Shown here one piece after another: positions 1-8,731 of a stretch of DNA of 64,000 nt. A model generated the notes under the pieces. The model was not told the origin of the DNA and made no database searches. It saw nothing but the letters and a program-made list of their open reading frames with translations. Origin of the DNA: Anaerolineae bacterium (GTDB lineage Bacteria; Chloroflexota; Anaerolineae; Aggregatilineales; Phototrophicaceae); contig JAJEBY010000002.1 in assembly GCA_022822305.1 (NCBI GenBank), positions 310,001 through 374,000 on the forward strand. The letters are read 5' to 3'. Within the stretch, counting starts at the first letter, position 1. The number at the start of each line of letters is the position of its first letter. Made by a program: the position numbers and the translations under genes.

Positions 1-2
1 TG

Positions 3-404
3 TCGGTGCCGCTGGTGCTAATCTTCGGGCGCTACGGTATGGCGGGGCGTATACTCGTTTTGGCGCTGATCGCGGGCTTCCTGGCGACGATCGTTCTGCG
101 CGCTCTTCGCTTCGCGCGAGTCAAGCTTTGCTATCGCGTGCTCTATGCCGAGCGGCTGCAGCCGCGTTGGAAGTTCTGGCGCAAAACCGTCCTGACCAGC
201 CGGGCCGGCGAGCCAGTGCGCTTCCAACAGAAAATCGCGGGCAAACTGAAGATCAAGCCGGATGATGCCCTGCACGTCTATTTCGTCAGCGTGGGCGATC
301 GCAGCATCCTGGTCAGCATGATCCCGCAGGAACATCCCAAGGCGGAGTTAGCCGAGCCGAGCGACGACTTCCTGCGGCGGGGCGGTGTTATTTTCGCTGA
401 TTGA
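3..404 (+). CDS. Hypothetical membrane-anchored protein, 5' end cut by the window
   Basis: The frame is open from the first full codon of the window to the TGA at 402-404, so the true start probably lies upstream; a GTG at 6 is the first possible start inside the window. The visible part begins with a hydrophobic stretch (about residues 13-33 counted from that GTG) followed by an Arg/Lys-rich turn, which looks like a membrane anchor with a basic cytosolic flank. The remaining roughly 95 residues are soluble and mixed alpha/beta in character. I do not recognise the family. The gene converges on the oxygenase gene that ends 18 bp away on the other strand. Confidence 0.6.
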   Translation, partial: SVPLVLIFGRYGMAGRILVLALIAGFLATIVLRALRFARVKLCYRVLYAERLQPRWKFWRKTVLTSRAGEPVRFQQKIAGKLKIKPDDALHVYFVSVGDRSILVSMIPQEHPKAELAEPSDDFLRRGGVIFAD

Positions 405-421
405 TTCCGAGCTATCTCGGC

Positions 422-1234
422 CTACTGAAGCGTGCCTGTCAACTCCAGAACTTCCCGGCCATCCTCTTCCACCCAAATCCCGCACCTGCCGCCGCCTTCG
501 CTGGTATCCAGATCAACGGTAGTGCCATCAAAGCGCATGACCGGATGATAGAATTCGGCCACTTGACCGGCATCGGCATCGATATAATGCCCTATCAGCG
601 CGCGGCGAAAGCGAGTTTCGGAGCGATTGGGGAAACTGCCGTGGATCAACTGGCCTTGGAAAAAGAGTACATCTCCGGCTTTCATCGGGACCGGCTCCGG
701 CTGCATATCGGCCGAGAGCGGCACGGTGACATCGGTGAAACTCTGCGTAGTATCAGCCTCGGCCGGGCATAGCAGCGGCAGCTTGTGACTGCCTGGGACG
801 ACCTGCAGGCAGCCGTTTTCCTCGTCGCAATTGTCCAGAGCCATCCAGGCGGCGATGCAAGTCCCCGGTTGTACGCGCAGATAATACTGGTCTTGATGAA
901 GCGCCTGGCCACGCGATCCGGCTGGCTTGAAATAAAGCATGGTTTGCACGGCCAGCGGCGCCGCGCCAATCAGTTGGCGGAAGCATGCGCCCAGGCGCGG
1001 ATCCAGCATCCAATCGAGACTGATCTGATCCCAGCGATGCATATGGATCAATCGCGGATACCGCCTCAGCGGATCATCACTGGTCATATCGACTCCGCCG
1101 AAGTCGCCCGGGTAGGTGCCGCTGCGGCGCAAATCCATATAGTGCTGGCGCAACTGCAATACCTCAGCATCAGGAAACAACCCCGAAACGACCACATATC
1201 CGCGTTCTTCAAATGTTCCAACATCCACCTGCAT
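422..1234 (-). CDS. Phytanoyl-CoA dioxygenase (PhyH) family Fe(II)/2-oxoglutarate oxygenase
   Basis: This 270-residue protein looks like a PhyH-family non-haem iron oxygenase, which couples 2-oxoglutarate decarboxylation to hydroxylation of an organic substrate. The facial triad is visible as HQD (H113, D115) and a distal histidine near residue 198 in LIHGSFPN. The arginines that follow in RSETRFRRAL are suitable for binding the 2-oxoglutarate carboxylate. The segment GCLQVVPGSHK is typical of the family. The ATG is preceded by a GGGAG ribosome-binding site. The substrate cannot be read from sequence; the family covers phytanoyl-CoA, ectoine and small-metabolite hydroxylases. There is no obvious operon partner. 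Confidence 0.85.
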   Translation of the reverse strand: MQVDVGTFEERGYVVVSGLFPDAEVLQLRQHYMDLRRSGTYPGDFGGVDMTSDDPLRRYPRLIHMHRWDQISLDWMLDPRLGACFRQLIGAAPLAVQTMLYFKPAGSRGQALHQDQYYLRVQPGTCIAAWMALDNCDEENGCLQVVPGSHKLPLLCPAEADTTQSFTDVTVPLSADMQPEPVPMKAGDVLFFQGQLIHGSFPNRSETRFRRALIGHYIDADAGQVAEFYHPVMRFDGTTVDLDTSEGGGRCGIWVEEDGREVLELTGTLQ

Positions 1235-1331
1235 GATCTAATCTCCCGCGGCTCCAGCTGCATAAATGGTTCAGCTAACACTATAATGCTCGCATCTGAT
1301 TCTAGACGATAAAGGGCTATCCTTGCAAGCG

Positions 1332-1808
1332 ATGAGTGTCGCTGATGTGCAGCATGCGCTCGACCAACTGCAACTCGATATCCGCGTGCGCGAGTTTGAT
1401 TCCGGCACCGCAACTTCCCGGCAAGCGGCGGAAAATATCGGATGCGAGTTGGGGCAGATCGTCAAAAGTCTCGGCTTCATCATAAGGAAGACGGCGCCCG
1501 TTTTGGTTCTGGCCAGCGGAGATCAAAGCGTTGATGAGCGCAAACTGGCGGCGCTGTTCCAGGTCGGACGCAAGCAAGTCCGCATGATGAATGCCGAACA
1601 ATGCCTCAACATTCTCGGATATCTGCCCGGCGGCGTTCCGCCTATCGCCCATCGGACGGACGAGATTCTTTCGATCATGGATGCCACGTTGGAGCGCTAC
1701 GAGACGGTCTACGCGGCCGGCGGCGCCGACAACGCGATCTTTCCCATCGACCTTGCGACGCTTCAATCGGTCACTCGCGCGACGGTTGCCGATGTCGTCA
1801 AGTCATAG
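1332..1808 (+). CDS. YbaK/ProX-type aminoacyl-tRNA deacylase domain protein
   Basis: This 158-residue stand-alone protein resembles the YbaK/EbsC/INS superfamily, whose members hydrolyse mischarged aminoacyl-tRNAs in trans. The family core is visible as the sequence around GQIVKSLGFI, with the conserved lysine in IVKSL, followed by LVLASGDQSVDERKLA and then GYLPGGVPPIAH. Two starts are possible. The ATG used here gives a normal N-terminus, but a TTG 9 bp upstream (1323) has the better-spaced AAAGGG ribosome-binding site. A TATAAT hexamer at 1282-1287 could be its -10 box, with no clear -35. The amino-acid specificity is not determinable by eye. Confidence 0.85.
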   Translation: MSVADVQHALDQLQLDIRVREFDSGTATSRQAAENIGCELGQIVKSLGFIIRKTAPVLVLASGDQSVDERKLAALFQVGRKQVRMMNAEQCLNILGYLPGGVPPIAHRTDEILSIMDATLERYETVYAAGGADNAIFPIDLATLQSVTRATVADVVKS

Positions 1809-1826
1809 GCTAGATGTAGACAGTGA

Positions 1827-3827
1827 CTATTCGACTTGCGCGTGCAGAGTTGTCAGATAAAAGACATGCCCGATTGACTCGCCATCGGGATGCCGCAGGG
1901 GCAAATCGTTGCCGCTGATGGTCTCTTTGACCGCGAGCAGCAGATCGTAACTGCCGCCCCCGATGTCGCATGGGATTTCGAGCTGCGTCTGGTTTCGATA
2001 ATACTTGCGGGCAGTCCAATCGCTGGTGAAGACGTTTCCCGGCACGGCATTGGATTTTGCGAGCTGCTTATCGCCATCGCGATTGGGCAGGATGATGCTG
2101 AGGGTATAGGGCGTTCGGTCCTCAGTCGATAGCTGCCACCAGCTTTCCACAGTGACCCGTTGACAGGGTTCGACCTCAACTGAATCCAGCAGCGACCATG
2201 CGTGCAGTTCCATGTTGTCGCCCGCCACTAGCACGGGGACCTGTACGTCGGGCGCGCGCAGGTATTCGCTCAATTGGTAGTTGGTATCGTAAGGTTCATC
2301 CCAGGAAGCGCTGCGAACCAGCGCATAGTTGCCGTCAAGCCATTCTTGAATGGCCGCGCCCCAGCGATTGCCCCCGCCTTGCTGCAAAAGCCAAAGCTGA
2401 CCGTGCGCCGGAATTTGCGCGTCAAACGTTGCGCCATCAAATGAATCGAATATGTTCTCCAACTCATCGGGGTAGGTGGGCGGATGCGCCTGATCCGCCA
2501 TGCCGATGACATGATACATCCGTGACTTGGCCATCTGATCCGGCGTGAAATCCATCATGAAATAGGCTGCCGGCGTCAACCAGCGCCAGGGGAAATCGAA
2601 TTCAGTCACGAGCAGGCTGTCATGCTGATAAGTAGACTCCATGAAGCCCGCCATTTCACGGTAAGGCGCGTTGGAAGGCTGCACGGCAATGTGCGCGGGC
2701 GCCTGCAGATAGAGTAGGGCGAGCAGGATGAGCCCCGCCGGCGTCGGCAGCAGACGCAGTCCCAGCGCCATCATCAGCGCTATCAGCATCACGATGGTCT
2801 GCAATCCGCGCGCGTTGAGAATGCCGTAAACTGAATTGACGGCAAACGCTATCAAGATGGTTGCGAGCAGCAGCGCGAGCGGGTAGATCAGCGGCCAGTG
2901 ACGCCGCCAACGCAGCTGAATAGCAATGGAATGTCTCTGATGGTGAGACAGCAATCGAGGCGCGAACAAACTCGTCAAAATCAGCAAGCCGAAGATGACC
3001 TCCGGCCGAAAATGGACCTGCTCATATAAACTGCTCAGGCTGCCCGTGTAATAGCCGCCGGAAAAAGGCCCGAGCATGACCGACAGCAGCGATGGCAGCC
3101 AAACCAGGAACGACAAGCCGATGAAGACCCACAAGAGTATCGAGTCTCGATAGAACTTGCGCTGGAAACGTCGGAACAGGAGCAGCGCTGCCGCGTGCGC
3201 CGCGAAGACGAAGACGACGAAAAAATGGGTAAAGATCGCAGCGATGCCCAAGGCGACATAGACCAACATCAGCCTTGGCGTCGACCTGTGCAGCCAGCGG
3301 AAATACACCAGGTGCAGCGCGGACGTCACCGCCACCAGCGACGCATAAGGCCGAAACTCGAACATGCCGTTGCTGGCGAATCCATAGACGCCTAGCAGCA
3401 ATACGGCGTAGAAGGCCAGACGCCGATCGAGCAGATGCCCGCCCAGTTGAAAGACCAGCGCAAACGTCAGCAGATTAATGAGCTTGGAAGACCAGCGCGT
3501 GACGGATTCCGCTGTGCCGAAACTATCGACCCAAAAATCAGCGGCGAGACGCCATCCCGGCGGATGAACATCGCCCGCCATCCATTCGACGATTTCAGCC
3601 GGCGTCTTGATCAATGCGGCGTGAATCGAATTGATCTCGTCTTCACGATAGTTGCGCTTGCCGTAGACGCTCGTGTGCGCGAGCGTTATCAGCAATATCA
3701 GTAACGCGGCAAGCAGGATGCTGACGCTTGAGGAAAACCGTTGGTCTGAATTCACGTTCGCGTTCACTGGATCCGCCACCACGTCATTCCATTCTACCAA
3801 AGGGCCAATTCTGGCAGAAAAGACCAT
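1827..3827 (-). CDS. GT39/ArnT-like integral membrane glycosyltransferase
   Basis: This 666-residue protein has many hydrophobic segments in its first 400 or so residues and a soluble C-terminal domain of about 250 residues. That is the layout of GT-C fold glycosyltransferases such as the PMT/ArnT/GT39 group, which transfer sugars from polyprenyl-phosphate donors outside the membrane. After the first membrane helix the loop reads YREDE, which matches the acidic D/E-rich catalytic loop expected of GT-C enzymes. A second loop motif, DVHPPGW, also fits this family. The ATG has no convincing ribosome-binding site, so a start slightly downstream is possible. The gene follows mfd by 28 bp on the same strand. 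Confidence 0.75.
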   Translation of the reverse strand: MVFSARIGPLVEWNDVVADPVNANVNSDQRFSSSVSILLAALLILLITLAHTSVYGKRNYREDEINSIHAALIKTPAEIVEWMAGDVHPPGWRLAADFWVDSFGTAESVTRWSSKLINLLTFALVFQLGGHLLDRRLAFYAVLLLGVYGFASNGMFEFRPYASLVAVTSALHLVYFRWLHRSTPRLMLVYVALGIAAIFTHFFVVFVFAAHAAALLLFRRFQRKFYRDSILLWVFIGLSFLVWLPSLLSVMLGPFSGGYYTGSLSSLYEQVHFRPEVIFGLLILTSLFAPRLLSHHQRHSIAIQLRWRRHWPLIYPLALLLATILIAFAVNSVYGILNARGLQTIVMLIALMMALGLRLLPTPAGLILLALLYLQAPAHIAVQPSNAPYREMAGFMESTYQHDSLLVTEFDFPWRWLTPAAYFMMDFTPDQMAKSRMYHVIGMADQAHPPTYPDELENIFDSFDGATFDAQIPAHGQLWLLQQGGGNRWGAAIQEWLDGNYALVRSASWDEPYDTNYQLSEYLRAPDVQVPVLVAGDNMELHAWSLLDSVEVEPCQRVTVESWWQLSTEDRTPYTLSIILPNRDGDKQLAKSNAVPGNVFTSDWTARKYYRNQTQLEIPCDIGGGSYDLLLAVKETISGNDLPLRHPDGESIGHVFYLTTLHAQVE

Positions 3828-3855
3828 TCATTGACTGCTGAGCGGGCGACGGGAG

Positions 3856-6800
3856 TTATCGCTGCCGGCCCGCGGCTGAGTCTATCACTTGCGCGCGAGG
3901 GCTGCCAAGCATTGGCAACGCGCCTTGCAACGAGACCTTTTCTCGCAGCCGCGCGAGCAGATCAATCAGCCCTTCTCTCCATGTTGCGGCTTCGGCGGGG
4001 AAACGCACCTCTGTACGCGTGACTTCAATCTCCGCTCCCAGGGTCAATTCCAGCAGGTCTCTGTTGATCGTCGCCAGATAGGGCAGCTTGATTACCACCT
4101 GCGATCGCCGCATCAGGACATGCGTCGCGCGCACCGCTTGCGCCAGCAACTTTATCCGCATCTGGAAAAGCAAGCCTTCGACAGCGGCGGGCAGCTGACC
4201 GAATCGATCGATCAGTTCCAATTTCAATGCTTCAACGTCTTCCAGGGCTTGTACGCCGCCGATGCGTCGATAGATTTGCAGGCGCAGCTGCATCTCCGGG
4301 ATCCAGTCGGTCGGAATGTAAGCCGCAAAGGGCAAATCAATCACCATGCGCTCTCTAGCCAGTGCAGACGCCTGTTCGGAGCCGTCCTCCGCATCCGTAC
4401 TTTTACGACCGTTCTTCTGATCCTGGACCGCCTCTTTCAGCATATCCGTGTATAGGTGCAGGCCGACGCTTTCGATATTGCCCGATTGCCGCGTGCTGAG
4501 AATATCGCCGCTGCCGCGCAACTCCAGATCGCGAATGGCCACCTGGAATCCCGAACCCAGCTGCGTGTGCTCAGACAGCGTATCCAGGCGTTCGCGCGCC
4601 TCTTCGGTCACCTTGCCCGGCGAGTGGAAGAAGTAGGCGTAGGCTTGCTGCGCGGAACGTCCCACGCGACCGCGCAATTGATATAGCTGCGCGATGCCAA
4701 AATGGTCGGCGCGATCAACGATCAAGGTGTTTACCCGCGGCATATCGATGCCGTTTTCGATGATTGATGTCGAAATCAGGACATCGTATTCCGCGCGGGA
4801 AAAAGCAGCCATCACCTTTTCCAGAGCGCGCGGCGCCAATTGCCCATGCGCCACCGCGATGCTGGCATCCGGGACCAAACGCGCGATACGGCTGCGGATA
4901 TTATGGATAGACTTGACACGGTTATGGACGACGAAAACCTGGCCGCCCCGTTCCAGCTCCCGCGCGATTGCCTGGCGCGCCAGCCTGTCGTCCCATGAAC
5001 CCACTTGTGTTATCACCGGCAGTCGTTCATCCGGCGGCGTCTGGATCATGCTGATGTCACGAATGCCGCTCAAACCGAGATACAGGGTGCGCGGAATCGG
5101 CGTCGCGGTCAATGTTAGAATATCAATCCGCGACCGCAGCTTCTTGAAATGCTCCTTGTGCTTGACACCAAAGCGCTGTTCTTCATCAATGATCATTAAG
5201 CCGATGCGCTTGAACTCGATATCTTTCGAAAGCAGGCGGTGCGTGCCGATGATGATATCCACCTCGCCACCGGCGATGCGTCGCACGATCTCGTTCTGCT
5301 GCGGCTTGTTGCGGAAGCGCGACAACATCTCCACGACCACAGGAAACGCGGCCAGCCGGGCTTTAAAGTTGTCGTAATGCTGTTGTGCCAAAACCGTAGT
5401 TGGCACCAGCACGGCCACTTGCATGCCGTCTTGTACGGCTTTGAAGGCCGCGCGCAGCGCTACTTCAGTCTTGCCGAATCCGACATCGCCGCAAATCAGC
5501 CGATCCATCGGCGTGACGCTCTGCATGTCGGTCTTCACGTCATGTATCACGCGCACCTGGTCTTCAGTTTCGACAAAGGGAAATCTCGCCTCCATTTCGT
5601 GCTGCCAGGCGCTATCCGGGCTGAAGCTATAGCCGAGCGCTTGGGCACGCCGTCGATAAATTTCGAGCAATTCCTTGGCTTCCAGCTTGGCGTTGCGCCG
5701 CGCTTTCTCCCGCGCTTTCAGCCACTGTTCGGTCTTTCCCAGCTTGTTGAGTTTGGGCGGCGTTTCGCTGGGACCAACATAACGCGACAGCCGGTCGGCC
5801 TGGTGGATCGGCACGAAGAGCGTATCCGTGCCGGCGTATTCGATCAGCAGGAACTCGCGCTCGCTGCTACTCAGGGCGCGTTTACGCATCCCCATGAATC
5901 TGCCAATGCCATAGTCCACATGCACAACATGCGAGCCCGGCGACCAATCCATATAGGCGGTCTCGGGCGTCTTGTGGCTCTGCCGGCCCGATGCTTCGCG
6001 CCTGCGCCGCGGCTCCGGACGCGACCAGCCGAAAATCTCGGCATCGGTCACGCAGTGCGTTATCCCGTCCTCGCCCCGCAGCGACCAGCCTTCTGTCATC
6101 GTGCCCAGCACGAAGCGTGTGCTGCCGGTTTCCGGCGCTTCCAAGACGGCCTTGACCGTGGGAATGAAGACCGAGGCGTCTTGCTCCTGCCATAGATTCG
6201 CCAGTCGTTCCACTTGCTCGGTTACCACGACGACACGGTCGCCGCGGTTGCGATATTGCCGAATCTGATTGAGCATCACGCGCAACTGCCCGCCGTATCG
6301 TTCGCCTGGCTGGAAGACCCGCGAGCCGCTCTCCAGTTCCGCGCTCGATAGGGAAAGCCATCGACGGCTCTGCAATTGCGCTTCCAATTGCGTCCAGTTG
6401 AAATATGGCTTGGGATGATCGGCCGCGATCTGGTGAGAAGCGATGGCGTCGGCGCGGTTGGCTTCGGCGCCTTGTTCCACAGCATCGACGGCGTTTTCGA
6501 GGGCGCCGGGCTCTTCAATGATGACGAGACTGTTGTCCGGCAAGTAATCCAGCAGGCTGGCGGGATTCGAATAAACGTAAGGCAAATAATGTTCCAGCAG
6601 CCCAAATGCGCTTCCGCCCGCCAGCGCTTCAATATCTGATTGCAAAGCCGAATATTCAGCGGCCTCGTTCGCTATCGTTTCCGCCCAAGCCGCGAGCTGA
6701 GCGCCGACCATACTTGTATTTTGCGGCAGCGCTTCACGCGCCGGCACAATGCGCAGCGTTGCAATGCGCTTTACGCTTCGTTGGTCGCTGGGGTTGAATT

Positions 6801-7437
6801 GACGCAAGCTGTCGATCTCGTCATCAAAGAACTCGATGCGCACCGGGAATTCGCTCGCCAGCGGGAAAATATCGAGAATGCCGCCGCGCCGGCTAAATGT
6901 TCCGGGCGCGACTACTATCGGCGCCGGCTCATATCCCATCCCCACAAATGACCTGATAAGCTTATCGAGTTTCCATTGTTCTCCGATCGCCAAGTGCAGC
7001 ATGGCGTCGCGGAATTTGCTTGGCGGCAGAGTAACCGCCACAAATGCGCGAGCGGAGGCGACAATGACCGGATTCAATTTCGCCGTTTCATCCGTCAGCA
7101 CGGCTAAGGTTTCGATTCGGTTGCGGATGACCGCCGCATCCCAGGGCGCCCGATCATAAAAGAGCGCGGACGGCTCGGCGAAGCGATAGAGTCGCTCGTG
7201 CCGATCCATCCAGACCGGCAGCTGCTCGATTACATTATAGGCGCGGCGTACAGCCGACGTGAGGTAGACGATCGGCCCGTCCCAATCGCCCGCCAATGCA
7301 GCCAGCAAGTAAGGACGCGCGGCGCGCACGACGCTAAATTCCCCGCGAACTTGGTTTACGCGAAGGTCATTGAGCAGCGATTGATAAGATGAGCAATCGC
7401 GCAGGGTATCCAGCAAGCCCGACAATTGAAAAGACAT
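3856..7437 (-). CDS. mfd: Transcription-repair coupling factor Mfd
   Basis: Mfd removes RNA polymerase stalled at DNA lesions and recruits UvrABC. The 1193-residue product has the full architecture: a UvrB-like N-terminal region; an RNA polymerase interaction domain around the HVDYGIGRF stretch; an SF2 translocase with Walker A GDVGFGKTE (about residue 650) and the DEEQ box (about 750); the motifs LTATPIPRTL, STSIIENGID and QLRGRVGRS; and a C-terminal TRCF domain. The ATG at 7437 is preferred because MSFQ fits the normal N-terminus; an upstream in-frame TTG at 7464 has no better ribosome-binding site. The length is within the usual 1100-1200 range. Confidence 0.97.
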   Translation of the reverse strand: MSFQLSGLLDTLRDCSSYQSLLNDLRVNQVRGEFSVVRAARPYLLAALAGDWDGPIVYLTSAVRRAYNVIEQLPVWMDRHERLYRFAEPSALFYDRAPWDAAVIRNRIETLAVLTDETAKLNPVIVASARAFVAVTLPPSKFRDAMLHLAIGEQWKLDKLIRSFVGMGYEPAPIVVAPGTFSRRGGILDIFPLASEFPVRIEFFDDEIDSLRQFNPSDQRSVKRIATLRIVPAREALPQNTSMVGAQLAAWAETIANEAAEYSALQSDIEALAGGSAFGLLEHYLPYVYSNPASLLDYLPDNSLVIIEEPGALENAVDAVEQGAEANRADAIASHQIAADHPKPYFNWTQLEAQLQSRRWLSLSSAELESGSRVFQPGERYGGQLRVMLNQIRQYRNRGDRVVVVTEQVERLANLWQEQDASVFIPTVKAVLEAPETGSTRFVLGTMTEGWSLRGEDGITHCVTDAEIFGWSRPEPRRRREASGRQSHKTPETAYMDWSPGSHVVHVDYGIGRFMGMRKRALSSSEREFLLIEYAGTDTLFVPIHQADRLSRYVGPSETPPKLNKLGKTEQWLKAREKARRNAKLEAKELLEIYRRRAQALGYSFSPDSAWQHEMEARFPFVETEDQVRVIHDVKTDMQSVTPMDRLICGDVGFGKTEVALRAAFKAVQDGMQVAVLVPTTVLAQQHYDNFKARLAAFPVVVEMLSRFRNKPQQNEIVRRIAGGEVDIIIGTHRLLSKDIEFKRIGLMIIDEEQRFGVKHKEHFKKLRSRIDILTLTATPIPRTLYLGLSGIRDISMIQTPPDERLPVITQVGSWDDRLARQAIARELERGGQVFVVHNRVKSIHNIRSRIARLVPDASIAVAHGQLAPRALEKVMAAFSRAEYDVLISTSIIENGIDMPRVNTLIVDRADHFGIAQLYQLRGRVGRSAQQAYAYFFHSPGKVTEEARERLDTLSEHTQLGSGFQVAIRDLELRGSGDILSTRQSGNIESVGLHLYTDMLKEAVQDQKNGRKSTDAEDGSEQASALARERMVIDLPFAAYIPTDWIPEMQLRLQIYRRIGGVQALEDVEALKLELIDRFGQLPAAVEGLLFQMRIKLLAQAVRATHVLMRRSQVVIKLPYLATINRDLLELTLGAEIEVTRTEVRFPAEAATWREGLIDLLARLREKVSLQGALPMLGSPRAQVIDSAAGRQR

Positions 7438-7540
7438 AATCCGGTGACGCGTCAGTTTTCCCAAAGTGATCAGCCCTGCAGTATATCAATTCTACGATAC
7501 CGCGACTAGGCGATGTGCCCGCGCGTCGCCAGGCTGCGCG

Positions 7541-7569
7541 TTGATAGGGCGCCCGCGCCATAGTATGAT
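7541..7569 (+). promoter_or_regulatory. Sigma-70-type promoter for the serine hydrolase at 7601
   Basis: A -35 box TTGATA (7541-7546) and a -10 box TATGAT (7564-7569) are separated by exactly 17 bp. Each hexamer matches the consensus at five of six positions. The predicted start site lies about 25 bp before the ATG at 7601, which gives a short leader. It lies in the divergent gap between mfd and the hydrolase. Confidence 0.6.
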
Positions 7570-7600
7570 CGGCAACGCGACAGAAAATCAGTAGATTTTG

Positions 7601-8731
7601 ATGGCTCCACTTTCACTCTTGCTCACGCTGCTTTTGGCAGCTGGCGTTATGTCGACGAGCGCACAAGAATCGCCGGCCGTCTGTGATATCTCGGAGATTC
7701 CACGCCAGTCGCGCTTCTATCAGCGCGGCAACGCCCCGGACGACCAGACTGATGATGACTTGTGGCAGGTCTCGACCTTGAGCGGGCAGGGCATTGATCC
7801 CGATATTTTGCTGCCCGGTCTGTCGGCATTGCAGCAATCGCGAACCCGGCAGTCATTCATCCTCTTGCGCAACGGGAAAATCGTCTACGAACAATATTTC
7901 AATGGCAGCTATGCCGAAGACAGCAACAATGTCGCCAGCGTCTCCAAGAGTATGCTTTCGGCGTTAGTCGGAATCGCCATCGTCCAGGGACATATCACCA
8001 GCGTCGAAGATCTGCTGGCCGATCATCTGCCGCAATACTTCGAGGGCGCGTCCGATCCCCGGCGCCTGGAATTGACCATTCGCGACTTGCTGACGATGAC
8101 CCATGGGCTCGAATGGCGCGAGAATGAGAGCGAGCGCCTGCTCAATCGCAGGAATGACTGGGTGCGGGAAGTCCTCAGCTTGCCCGTAATCAATAAGCCC
8201 GGAACCGTCTTCAATTACAGCACTGGCGTTTCTCACGTGCTTTCTGCGCTGCTGACCGAAGCGACGGGCCTGAGCACCTGCGAGTTCGCGCATCGTTACT
8301 TGCTGGGTCCGCTGGGCATTGAAGCCGAATTTTGGGGCGTTGACCCGCAAGGATATTTCACCGGTGGTCACAGCGTCAGCTTCACCGCGCGTGAGATCGC
8401 TCGATTTGGACTGCTGTATCTCAACGAGGGATCCTGGCAGGGCGAGCAGTTGGCGCCGGGATGGTGGGTGGCGGCATCCACAACGCCGCGCCTTGATATC
8501 GGCAACAACTACGCCGGCTACGGCTATTATTGGTGGCTGAATCGCATTTCAAGTTACTACATGTTTTCGGCCTTGGGCGCCGGCGGACAGATCCTGCACG
8601 TCATTCCGGATCTGGAGATCGTACTGGTCACGACGCACGGTTTCGCCGGCAACGCGCGCGACTATGCTGAGGAAGCCGAATCCTATCAGTTCATTCGCGA
8701 TTACCTTATTCCAGCGATACACGGCGGTTAG
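7601..8731 (+). CDS. Secreted serine hydrolase, beta-lactamase/PBP-like family
   Basis: This 376-residue protein starts with a clear signal peptide (hydrophobic core in residues 4-16, cleavage probably after the AQ near residue 22), so it is exported. The serine beta-lactamase/DD-peptidase fold is shown by the nucleophile motif SVSK (S113, K116) and by GAGGQ near the C-terminus in the position of the KTG/HxG box. The second motif, normally YxN or YSN, reads YSTG, which is unusual. The family includes esterases, amidases and peptidases acting on cell-wall or small ester substrates. Its stop codon overlaps the stop of the next gene, which is convergent and encodes a second member of the superfamily. 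Confidence 0.85.
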   Translation: MAPLSLLLTLLLAAGVMSTSAQESPAVCDISEIPRQSRFYQRGNAPDDQTDDDLWQVSTLSGQGIDPDILLPGLSALQQSRTRQSFILLRNGKIVYEQYFNGSYAEDSNNVASVSKSMLSALVGIAIVQGHITSVEDLLADHLPQYFEGASDPRRLELTIRDLLTMTHGLEWRENESERLLNRRNDWVREVLSLPVINKPGTVFNYSTGVSHVLSALLTEATGLSTCEFAHRYLLGPLGIEAEFWGVDPQGYFTGGHSVSFTAREIARFGLLYLNEGSWQGEQLAPGWWVAASTTPRLDIGNNYAGYGYYWWLNRISSYYMFSALGAGGQILHVIPDLEIVLVTTHGFAGNARDYAEEAESYQFIRDYLIPAIHGG

